Source: an uncultured Bacteroidales bacterium (lineage in GTDB: Bacteria; Bacteroidota; Bacteroidia; Bacteroidales; FEN-979). From it: a DNA stretch of 64,000 nt. The DNA is taken from assembly GCA_903877385.1 (NCBI GenBank), contig CAIRDP010000010.1, positions 102,103 to 166,102 on the forward strand, given 5' to 3'. The notes under the pieces are model-generated. The model was not told the DNA's origin. It saw only the letters and a list, made by a program, of their open reading frames with translations, and did no database searches. Shown here piece after piece: positions 29,884 through 37,248 of the stretch (position 1 is the first letter of the stretch; each line of letters opens with the position of its first letter). A program made the position numbers and the translations under genes.

Positions 29884-32583
29884 TTAAAGTTCTTCATATT
29901 CAGTCCTGGCAATAACTTCATCCTGGATCTGTTTGCCTAGCTCGACCCAGTATTGGGTGAAGCCGGCAACGCGGACCAGCAGGCTGCGGAATTTATCAGG
30001 ATCGGACTGGGCCTGTTTCAGCATCCTGGAATCAACGATATTGAACTGGACGTGGAACCCGCCTTTTCGCATATAGGAGCGGATCAGCTCCAGGAATTTA
30101 CGGGAACCTTCGCGACCTTTCACAACCGAAGGATGTATCTTCATGTTGAGCTGTGAATTCTGCGACTGTGAATGGTTCCAGCAGGTAGCCGAACTGAAGA
30201 GGGCGTACGGACCGTGTTTGTCAGTACCGGGGTAAGCCGAAACCGAACCGTCAGAAAAAGTTGTGCCTGACAAGCGCCCGTCGGTGGAAGCCATGGTAAC
30301 GGCTCCCATAGGGCCATGGGTCGAAACGCTGATCTGGCAGGCATACATTGGCTGGTCATACAGCGAACGGTAATTATGCGTCATTTCACAGAACCAGTCC
30401 TCCCACTGCTTGAAAATGGCATCCACATAAGGATCATCGTTCCCGAACTTGGGGGCATCGAGGCTCTGGCGGTGTATCTTCCTGTAAAGGCTGTGATTCT
30501 CGTTAGGCTTCTGGTCTACCAGCGAATAAGACCCGGTTTCCTGGGCAGTATGATATCCGAAGTTATCGAGTATGGCTTTACGGTAATCGTCGAGCCCGAA
30601 ATTCTTTTCGTCATAAACATTCTTTTTCAGGGATGCCAGGGAATTCACGAGGGTCGTATTCCCGCAGGATTCAACGTTGAACGTGGTGTTGAACCTTGAG
30701 CCCATCTGGCCTATGTCGCGGCCTTTTTCAAGACAGTCGGGCTTGAGCATGGAGTTGATGAGCGAGGGGCTTATCTTCCTCCAGGCGTCATGCTGGATGT
30801 TGTTTGTAAGCGTCAGCACGTGAACGGCCCGGCTGAAATAATCACGGAACCCCTGCCACAATTCATCGTAGGTTTCAAGCTTATACCCGTGGCTGGGGAA
30901 TATCCTTTCGCCGGTACGCATGTCAACCCCATCAAAGATCACTGTTTCAAGGATCTTAGGCAGGGAAAGAAAATGAACCCCAACGCTTGTTGCAGGAGCG
31001 GAACCACCGGGGATCCAGTGGATCTCTCCGTCGAGGTTCAGCGGCATCCAGCTGCCGGGGCTTGATTCAAGACAGCCCCCTATGGCCCAGGCACGGGCTT
31101 CTTCCATCTGCATCCCTTCATGACCGTAATTGTTCAGAAGGAACTCCATGGCAACCTGGTTGTTGACCCAGGCCGGGTAACCTGCCCCTGCCTTGGTACA
31201 TTCAATGCCTTTAAGCAGGAACTCTTCGGGCAGCTTCTCGTCGTAAAGCAAGGACAAAGTGGGCTGGGGAGTTTCGCAGCTGATGCCGGTTTCGAGAATG
31301 AGCATCTCCAGATCATTGGCCGCTGAAGTCCCGTCTTTATTCAGTCCGCCGACAGCCAGGTTGTTGAAGGTATTCCCCGACAATACACCTCCGACCACGC
31401 CCATGGAAGCAAAACAATCGATCTCGGTGAACTTTATGCGCATGCATTCGAGCAATTCAATGGTCTTTGCCCGGTCGATCAGTCCCCGGTCCATATCCCT
31501 TTTCCACCAGGGGTAAAGTACCTGGCCCACCCGGCCCGGCGATAGACCCGAGATGGCGTCTTCGTTGAGCACGGCAGCATGGAATATCCACAGCATCTGC
31601 AAGGCATCGTGGAAGTTGCGGGGAGGATTCGACGAGATATGTTCCAGCCTTTCGGCCATTTCAAGATATTCGGTTTTCTGCTTTCCTTCCTTTTCAAGCG
31701 AAGCAAGGAAACCGGCTTCTTTGGCGTAATTCCTGATCCAGGACCTGATTCCCTGGAGCATGGTGATCACGGCCTGGTAAAAATACAAACGGTCCATTTC
31801 GGGATAGCCTGCAACTTCGTTTATGCCATCCTCGCACATCCTGATGATCCCGTCGATGCCGTACTGAAGAGGGTAGTAGTAGTTGATTACCTCCCGGCCC
31901 TGGGGAAGGGTATAACCCGAATCGAACATACAGATGACCGAACGCATGATGGCTTCCTTCTCTTTGTAGGCCGGGACCATCTGTTCGTATTTATGACCGA
32001 TATCGTCGACCGAGCGGTCTTTCCATTTTTTAGCCACTTCAAGCATGACAGGCATTTCCTCAAGCCTCAGGCCGAATTTACCGGCTATGGAGATGACTTT
32101 GCCCACCGATGCCGTGACATTCCCTCCGCCTTTGCCGACCGTTGTAAATGTATCGGCGGTAAGTTTGCCCGATTCCAGGGCTTCCTTATACAGTTTGTCT
32201 TCGGCAGCCATGAAAAAGGCTTCCGAAAGCCAGGGCATGGGGTAGGAACCCCTAAGGTATGCGGCCTTACCCATTGAAAGAAGTTCACCGGGGTAGATCA
32301 CCGGGCTTAAGTGCTCAAACCCTGCTTTCAGGCTTTCGGCACGGCGTATGATCGGGATCTCCCCGTCAAGTTCCTCCCAGCGCCGGGTATACCAGTAGGG
32401 AAATTCCATTGAAACTGAGGACTTGGCCCAGAAATACATATCGCGTGCCTTATCGGCCCTTTCGGTCGGGCGCAGCTTTTTCTCACGGTCTTCAACCTGT
32501 TCCGTTGGTTTGTTCCCGTAATAATTGATGGATTCTGACGAACATTGCATGAAATCCCCGGGGGTCTTGTCCACTGCACTCAT
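29884..32583 (-). CDS. hpdB: 4-hydroxyphenylacetate decarboxylase large subunit (glycyl radical enzyme)
   Basis: Oxygen-sensitive glycyl radical enzyme that decarboxylates 4-hydroxyphenylacetate, from tyrosine, to p-cresol. The 899 residues match the clostridial length. Active-site residues recalled from the Clostridium scatologenes structure (Ser344, Cys503, Glu505, His536, Glu637, Gly873) are all present here with an offset of one: S345 (EDAISG), C504 and E506 (GGCLESSPG), H537 (GVHFLS), E638 (FNVESCG), G874 (RVAGFTQYW). Conserved blocks such as MEFPYWYTRRW, CMFDSGYTLPQGREVINY and STHGPMGAVTMASTDGRLSG support the subfamily over indoleacetate or phenylacetate decarboxylases. First gene of hpdBCA, with its own -7 element. 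Confidence 0.93.
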   Translation of the reverse strand: MSAVDKTPGDFMQCSSESINYYGNKPTEQVEDREKKLRPTERADKARDMYFWAKSSVSMEFPYWYTRRWEELDGEIPIIRRAESLKAGFEHLSPVIYPGELLSMGKAAYLRGSYPMPWLSEAFFMAAEDKLYKEALESGKLTADTFTTVGKGGGNVTASVGKVISIAGKFGLRLEEMPVMLEVAKKWKDRSVDDIGHKYEQMVPAYKEKEAIMRSVICMFDSGYTLPQGREVINYYYPLQYGIDGIIRMCEDGINEVAGYPEMDRLYFYQAVITMLQGIRSWIRNYAKEAGFLASLEKEGKQKTEYLEMAERLEHISSNPPRNFHDALQMLWIFHAAVLNEDAISGLSPGRVGQVLYPWWKRDMDRGLIDRAKTIELLECMRIKFTEIDCFASMGVVGGVLSGNTFNNLAVGGLNKDGTSAANDLEMLILETGISCETPQPTLSLLYDEKLPEEFLLKGIECTKAGAGYPAWVNNQVAMEFLLNNYGHEGMQMEEARAWAIGGCLESSPGSWMPLNLDGEIHWIPGGSAPATSVGVHFLSLPKILETVIFDGVDMRTGERIFPSHGYKLETYDELWQGFRDYFSRAVHVLTLTNNIQHDAWRKISPSLINSMLKPDCLEKGRDIGQMGSRFNTTFNVESCGNTTLVNSLASLKKNVYDEKNFGLDDYRKAILDNFGYHTAQETGSYSLVDQKPNENHSLYRKIHRQSLDAPKFGNDDPYVDAIFKQWEDWFCEMTHNYRSLYDQPMYACQISVSTHGPMGAVTMASTDGRLSGTTFSDGSVSAYPGTDKHGPYALFSSATCWNHSQSQNSQLNMKIHPSVVKGREGSRKFLELIRSYMRKGGFHVQFNIVDSRMLKQAQSDPDKFRSLLVRVAGFTQYWVELGKQIQDEVIARTEYEEL

Positions 32584-32602
32584 ATTCTCATAATTAGATA
32601 TG

Positions 32603-32610
32603 CAAAAGTA
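32603..32610 (-). promoter_or_regulatory. -7 promoter element of the hpdBCA operon
   Basis: TACTTTTG on the minus strand fits TAnnTTTG and lies 19 bp before the hpdB ATG. Just upstream of it is an AGCGAAA repeat tract (32621-32645) and the yqgE terminator. Confidence 0.5.
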
Positions 32611-32620
32611 AAAAAAAATG

Positions 32621-32645
32621 GCGAAAAGCGAAAAGCGAAAAGCGC
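32621..32645. repeat. AGCGAAA tandem repeat
   Basis: GGCGAAAAGCGAAAAGCGAAAAGCGC: three tandem 7-bp GCGAAAA units directly upstream of the hpdB promoter. An almost identical tract lies at 50826-50850. Confidence 0.75.
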
Positions 32646-32658
32646 AAGACTGCGCTTT
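32639..32658 (-). terminator. possible terminator of yqgE
   Basis: An 8-bp perfect stem, AAAGCGCA-agac-TGCGCTTT, begins 6 bp past the yqgE stop. On the minus strand it is followed by TTTTCGCTTTT rather than a pure T run, so termination may be partial. Confidence 0.45.
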
Positions 32659-32664
32659 CCGGTT

Positions 32665-33225
32665 TTAGTTCAGCGTGGGATCCGAGGGATAATTTGCCCA
32701 GATCGCGTAGTCATGGCCCATATGCTTCAGGTAGTTGCTCCAGAGTGCTTCCGGACGATTATTGATCACCTCTTTGGCCGTTGTATGCGATAAAACCCAG
32801 GAATTTTCGCCGATCTCACGCTCGAGCTGCTGAGGGTGCCATCCGGCGTAGCCGACAAAAAAGCGGATATGGTTTTCGTTTATAAGGCCTTTGCGGATGC
32901 ACGATTTAACCGTATTCAGGTCGCCTCCCCAATACAAACCTTCCATGATCTTTAAGCTGCCGCTCACATCGCCGAGGGTATGAATGAAAAACACACTGTC
33001 GTTCTTTACCGGGCCACCCAGGAAAACCCTGAAATCAAATTCCTGCATATCTTCGAAAATCTCGGGTAAACGCATTTCAACAGGCTTGTTGATGATAACC
33101 CCGAAAGTCCCCTCCCTGCTGTGCTCGGCAAGCAATACCACCGACTGCTTGAAGTAATAATCCTGCAACGAGGGCTCTGAGATCAGGATGATCCCCTGGC
33201 TGGGTTCTATGATCGGTTTATCCAT
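32665..33225 (-). CDS. YqgE/AlgH family protein (DUF179)
   Basis: A 186-residue member of the YqgE/AlgH family, widespread and of uncertain role. Family motifs: GIILISEPSLQDYYFKQSVV, GTFGVIINKPVE, VFLGGPVKND, LYWGGDLNTV, RFFVGYAGWHPQQLEREI. I start at the ATG at 33225; a longer reading from 33252 would overlap the TACGTTTG element at 33250-33257. It diverges from murL. Confidence 0.88.
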   Translation of the reverse strand: MDKPIIEPSQGIILISEPSLQDYYFKQSVVLLAEHSREGTFGVIINKPVEMRLPEIFEDMQEFDFRVFLGGPVKNDSVFFIHTLGDVSGSLKIMEGLYWGGDLNTVKSCIRKGLINENHIRFFVGYAGWHPQQLEREIGENSWVLSHTTAKEVINNRPEALWSNYLKHMGHDYAIWANYPSDPTLN

Positions 33226-33249
33226 CCTTTTCCGGATCAGTTTACGTGA

Positions 33250-33257
33250 CAAACGTA
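33250..33257 (-). promoter_or_regulatory. -7 promoter element of yqgE
   Basis: TACGTTTG on the minus strand, 24 bp before the yqgE ATG at 33225, fits TAnnTTTG and helps fix that start. Confidence 0.45.
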
Positions 33258-33269
33258 CACGAATTTGAT

Positions 33270-33277
33270 TACTTTTG
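33270..33277 (+). promoter_or_regulatory. -7 promoter element of murL
   Basis: TACTTTTG on the plus strand fits TAnnTTTG, 80 bp before the murL ATG. It lies back to back with the yqgE promoter. Confidence 0.4.
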
Positions 33278-33357
33278 CAAGTAGTAAAAAAAAATTACTT
33301 TTACTTAATAACCTTACTCTTGAACCGTTAATTACAGGGTAAAGATAATACCAATTA

Positions 33358-34734
33358 ATGCCAAAATCCAGCAATCAGGGCAAACTGTCTCAATTGTCGG
33401 CCGAATTCCCGGTTTTCATCTACGAGGAATTCAGCTATTCACTTTCGCCCGAAGGACTGAACGCAAAATTTCATTTCAAGCTTGGAGGGAGTTTCAACTT
33501 TTTCCCCGGCCTGTTTATCCCCAGGAACAAATGGGCCTTCCCCGACCATGTGCTGGAACCCCTGCTGCCATCCCTTATTTTTAATATCGGGATGATTGAA
33601 TTGATCAGCTACTGGAAGTTGGCCTGCCCCCCTAAAGTCATCATCAAACCTGCCGCACTCAGCCCCGAACAGGTGCTCTGGTGGAAGAAACTGTACTTTT
33701 TGGGCCTGGGCGAATTCTTTTACCTGAATTCAATCAAGGCCGATGAAAACTCGTTCATGGATATAGAATCTACCGGCAGTTTTTTTTCTTATACGGCTAC
33801 GCCGGATGTGAACGAGGGTGTGATCATTCCTGTTGGAGGAGGCAAGGATTCGGCTGTCACCCTGGACCTGCTCAAAGGATCATTCGATACGATGCCCCTG
33901 GTCCTGAATTCCAGGAGCGCGACATCCGCAGTCATTGAAGCTTCATCCATTACTTTAAAAGAGGCCCTGCTCATCAGCCGCAGCATTGATCCCCTCCTGC
34001 TTGAACTCAACGCCCGGGGCTTCCTTAACGGGCATACGCCTTTCTCGGCCCTGCTTGCATTCATAACGCTTACCGCTGCCGTTCTTACAGGAAGAAAATA
34101 TATTGTTCTTTCCAACGAATCCAGTGCCAATGAAGTTACTATCCCCGGGACTAAAATCAACCACCAGTATTCGAAATCCCTGGAATTTGAAAATGATTTC
34201 AGGGATTATGTGAGTAAATATATTACTCGTGATGTGGAATATTTCAGTTTTCTCCGTCCCCTGAATGAGTTGCAGATTGCCAGACTGTTTTCGCGTTTGC
34301 CGGTTTACCATAAGGTATTCCGTTCGTGCAATGCAGGCAGTAAGAGCGGTACCTGGTGCGGACGCTGCCCCAAATGCCTTTTCACTTTTATCATACTTTC
34401 GCCTTTTTCGGGTATTGAGGCCCTGGCGGATATTTTCGGGAAGAACCTGCTTGACGAAGCTTCACTTTCGCCAATACTGCATCAGCTTACAGGAGCAGCC
34501 GATGAAAAGCCGTTCGATTGCATCGGAACTATCGGCGAGGTCAACCTGGCCTTATGCAGGATAATACTGGAAAACGAAGGGAAGGAATTACCGGACCTGC
34601 TCAGGATTTACAAGGATTCTTCTGAATATGCCGTTTACAAAGACCGTGATTTTAACGAATCCCTGGTTCCGTACTTTCCCGGCAATCTTCCCGGACCATT
34701 TGCTGATATATTAAAAACCGCCCTGTATGCTTGA
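33358..34734 (+). CDS. murL: UDP-MurNAc-L-Ala-L-Glu epimerase, MurL
   Basis: Matches the MurL family, which epimerises the terminal L-Glu of UDP-MurNAc-L-Ala-L-Glu to D-Glu in peptidoglycan synthesis with ATP. The 458 residues include an ATP-binding loop IPVGGGKDSAVTLDLL (about residues 157-172), VLSNESSANEVT, and a Cys-rich motif TWCGRCPKCLFTF near residue 332. The gene overlaps the following murD-type ligase by 8 bp, the arrangement reported for the MurD2-MurL route in Xanthomonas. Assignment rests on motif recall plus this neighbour; no racemase gene (murI) is visible in the window, which is too small to exclude one. Confidence 0.85.
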   Translation: MPKSSNQGKLSQLSAEFPVFIYEEFSYSLSPEGLNAKFHFKLGGSFNFFPGLFIPRNKWAFPDHVLEPLLPSLIFNIGMIELISYWKLACPPKVIIKPAALSPEQVLWWKKLYFLGLGEFFYLNSIKADENSFMDIESTGSFFSYTATPDVNEGVIIPVGGGKDSAVTLDLLKGSFDTMPLVLNSRSATSAVIEASSITLKEALLISRSIDPLLLELNARGFLNGHTPFSALLAFITLTAAVLTGRKYIVLSNESSANEVTIPGTKINHQYSKSLEFENDFRDYVSKYITRDVEYFSFLRPLNELQIARLFSRLPVYHKVFRSCNAGSKSGTWCGRCPKCLFTFIILSPFSGIEALADIFGKNLLDEASLSPILHQLTGAADEKPFDCIGTIGEVNLALCRIILENEGKELPDLLRIYKDSSEYAVYKDRDFNESLVPYFPGNLPGPFADILKTALYA

Positions 34735-36100
34735 GCTGCTGCGACAGAGGCTGGGCGGTAAGACCACCGCTATCCTTGGTTTCGGGAGGGAAGGGCAGTC
34801 GTCGTATTCCCTGATACGGCAGGCCCTGCCTGGCAAGTATTTGCTGATAGCCGACCTCAACGCGGAAATCCGCCAACATCCGCTGCTGGTGAATGATAAA
34901 AATATTGAGTTTTATACAGGCCCCGGCTACCTGGATGTGACCGGGCATTGCGAGCTGCTGTTGAAAAGCCCGGGAGTCCGCATCAACCACCTGCAACCTC
35001 CGGTCCCGGCAGTTAAAGTCATCTCCCAGACCTCCCTGTTCCTTGAACGATATGGTAAACAGGTCATCGGCATTACAGGGACCAAAGGGAAGAGCACTAC
35101 TTCCAGCCTGATCCACCAAATCCTGCAAATTTCGGGAAAAGATTCCTGCCTGGTCGGGAACATTGGTTCCCCGGCTTTTCATTTTACCAGAAGAATAAAA
35201 GAAGACAGCATTGTTGTTTTCGAACTATCGTCACACCAGCTTGAATATACGGCTGCCTCACCTCACATGGCTGTTCTTCTCAATTTATTCCAGGAACACC
35301 TCGACGCTTATCCTTCGTATGAGGCCTACCAGCAGGCCAAAATGAACATCGCCGCCTTCCAGGGCAGGGATGATTTCCTGATCTACCATGCCTCGGACGA
35401 GCTGCTTTCGGCTCATGTTCAAATGCTGAAAAGCAAGGCCGGTTTATTCCCTTTTTCCCTTTCAACCCCAAACAGGCCGGGGATCTTCAGCAAGGACGAT
35501 ACGATTTTTTTCAGCGACGGGCATACCGACACGGCCGTATGGCAGCTTGAACAAAAGCGTTACTTAAGGGGGGAGCATAACCTTAAAAACATAATGGCGG
35601 CTATAGGGGCCTGCATCCTGAGCGGAATTCCGGATGAAGCTATCAGGGAAGGCATTCTCACTTTCAAAGGGCTGGAGCATCGTCTTGAATACGTTGGAGA
35701 ATACCGGCTGATCCATTTTTACAACGACAGTATAGCCACCATACCCGAAGCCACGATTGAAGCGGTGAGGTCCCTGCCGAATGTAGATACTCTGATCCTG
35801 GGAGGTTTTGACCGGGGGATAGATTACAGCAGCCTGGCTGCATTCCTGGCCAAATCGTCGGTAAGGACCCTTGTGCTTGCAGGGGCAGCCGGCAAGAGGA
35901 TAGGGGAGTGCATGCAGGCCCATTCACCTCATCCGCAGAAAATACTTTATATTAACCGCTTCGATTCTCTAAAGGAAATTGCCTTTCGTCAAACGCGGCC
36001 GGGATATGCCTGCCTGCTTTCTCCGGCTGCCGCAAGCTACGACGAATTCGCGAATTTCGAAGAGAGGGGCAAACGATTCAGGGAACTGGTAAAGTCATGA
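34727..36100 (+). CDS. murD2: UDP-MurNAc-L-alanine:L-glutamate ligase, MurD2 type
   Basis: Mur ligase of 457 residues, adding glutamate to UDP-MurNAc-L-Ala. The N-terminal Rossmann-like domain begins TTAILGFGREGQSSYSLI. The ATP loop is GITGTKGKSTTSSLIHQIL (about residue 115), with VFELSSHQLEY, HLDAYPSYEAYQQAKMNI and HRLEYVGEYRLIHFYNDSIAT following. Coupling to murL suggests it uses L-Glu (MurD2) rather than D-Glu (classical MurD); this is inferred from context, as the sequence alone does not settle it. Its TGA overlaps the next ATG. Confidence 0.85.
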   Translation: MLELLRQRLGGKTTAILGFGREGQSSYSLIRQALPGKYLLIADLNAEIRQHPLLVNDKNIEFYTGPGYLDVTGHCELLLKSPGVRINHLQPPVPAVKVISQTSLFLERYGKQVIGITGTKGKSTTSSLIHQILQISGKDSCLVGNIGSPAFHFTRRIKEDSIVVFELSSHQLEYTAASPHMAVLLNLFQEHLDAYPSYEAYQQAKMNIAAFQGRDDFLIYHASDELLSAHVQMLKSKAGLFPFSLSTPNRPGIFSKDDTIFFSDGHTDTAVWQLEQKRYLRGEHNLKNIMAAIGACILSGIPDEAIREGILTFKGLEHRLEYVGEYRLIHFYNDSIATIPEATIEAVRSLPNVDTLILGGFDRGIDYSSLAAFLAKSSVRTLVLAGAAGKRIGECMQAHSPHPQKILYINRFDSLKEIAFRQTRPGYACLLSPAAASYDEFANFEERGKRFRELVKS

Positions 36101-37170
36101 GACAGAGAACAAGCCGGATTCGCGTTATACGTTTCATTCTGCAGCTTCCCGCATCGGTGCTAAGCGCTCTTCTCCCGCATCCTGCATCCCGCATCGGCGT
36201 GAAGCGCTCTTATCCCGCATCCCGCATCCTGTATCCCGCATCCTGCATCCTCCTTGCCTGCCTTACCGGATTTCAAGCCTGGTCCCAGAGTTCCTCCTAC
36301 GACCTGCAGGTTGGTCTGTACATCAAGGCATACAGCAATATCGCGGTGGAGGAGATGAATCAATACCATATCCCTGCCAGCATAACCCTGGCCCAGGGTA
36401 TCATAGAATCTGCGGCAGGCCAGAGCAAAATAGCCAAAGAAGCCAACAACCATTTCGGGATCAAATGCCATAATGACTGGGCCGGGCCTACTTTTTACCG
36501 CAGCGATGACCATGCGAATGAATGTTTCAGAAAATACAGCCATCCCGAAGAATCCTTCCGTGACCATTCCTATTTTCTCACACAGAGGGATCGTTACAAG
36601 AGCCTGTTCAGCCTGCCCGTAACCGATTACCGCCGCTGGGCCGAAGGTCTTGAAGCCGCGGGATATGCTACCAACAAGCAATACGCTTCAATGCTGATCC
36701 GCACTATAGAGCAGTACCAGCTCTATCTTTTTGACAAACAGGCTTTCATTGCCCCGGATAACGGGCTGACAATGGAGACTGACTTCGCACGTTACCCATG
36801 GATAGCGACATTCATTGCATCAGGTTATACTGATGACGGAAGGAGGATATACGAAAACAACGGTTTGAAGTGCGTGGTTTCAAACCCTGCCGATAATCTT
36901 TCCAAGCTCTCGGGCCTGCTTGGTTTTTCGGAGAAAAGGCTGATGAAATTCAACGACCTGAAATACCCCGGGGCACTTGAAGCAGGACAGATTGTTTACA
37001 TGCAGGCAAAAAAAAGGAAGTCATTGGTCGCCTCGCATATTGTGCAGAATGGAGAATCCCTTTACGAGATATCCCAGAGGTACGGAATTAAAATGAAACT
37101 GCTGTTAAGGCGGAGCGGGATGAAAGAAGGGATGGAACCTTATCCCGGCCAGGTCTTGCCATTGAAGTAA
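36097..37170 (+). CDS. exported glucosaminidase with LysM domain
   Basis: Peptidoglycan hydrolase acting in the periplasm. The catalytic glucosaminidase domain (PF01832) covers residues ~80-210: YHIPASITLAQGIIESAAGQSKIAKEANNHFGIKC, with the catalytic Glu in IIES, and YSHPEESFRDHSYFL. A LysM-like segment ends the protein (SHIVQNGESLYEISQRYGIKMKLLLRRSGM). The signal-peptide region is abnormal: 36148-36250 is a GCATCCCGCATCC repeat read in frame as PASRIGVKRSYPASRILYPASCILL. A GTG at 36199 would give a shorter signal peptide. The ATG overlaps the murD2 stop. Confidence 0.88.
   Translation: MRQRTSRIRVIRFILQLPASVLSALLPHPASRIGVKRSYPASRILYPASCILLACLTGFQAWSQSSSYDLQVGLYIKAYSNIAVEEMNQYHIPASITLAQGIIESAAGQSKIAKEANNHFGIKCHNDWAGPTFYRSDDHANECFRKYSHPEESFRDHSYFLTQRDRYKSLFSLPVTDYRRWAEGLEAAGYATNKQYASMLIRTIEQYQLYLFDKQAFIAPDNGLTMETDFARYPWIATFIASGYTDDGRRIYENNGLKCVVSNPADNLSKLSGLLGFSEKRLMKFNDLKYPGALEAGQIVYMQAKKRKSLVASHIVQNGESLYEISQRYGIKMKLLLRRSGMKEGMEPYPGQVLPLK
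36148..36250. repeat. CCCGCATCC repeat inside the coding region
   Basis: Two copies of a 26-bp unit CCCGCATCGGyGnnAAGCGCTCTTnT (36148-36173 and 36188-36213) are followed by tandem CCCGCATCCTGTATCCCGCATCCTGCATCC. Reverse-complemented, these are the GGATGCGGGATG and GCGCTT words of the mosaic at 13380-13466. The length preserves the reading frame. Confidence 0.85.
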
Positions 37171-37226
37171 AGTCCCTGTTATAAGCCTGGACCCTTATCT
37201 TAAATCCTGGAGGAATGAGGACAGCG

Positions 37227-37245
37227 AAAAAGCTTCGGCTTTATT
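37227..37245. terminator. weak hairpin between convergent genes
   Basis: AAAGC-TTCG-GCTTT forms a 5-bp stem with a stable UUCG loop, flanked by A and T, 60 bp after the glucosaminidase stop and just before the end of the convergent DUF3352 gene. Confidence 0.35.
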
Positions 37246-37248
37246 GAT

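Noticed and set aside
31579..32277. 232-codon plus-strand open frame
   Set aside because: Antisense shadow of hpdB, whose conserved active-site residues prove the minus-strand reading.
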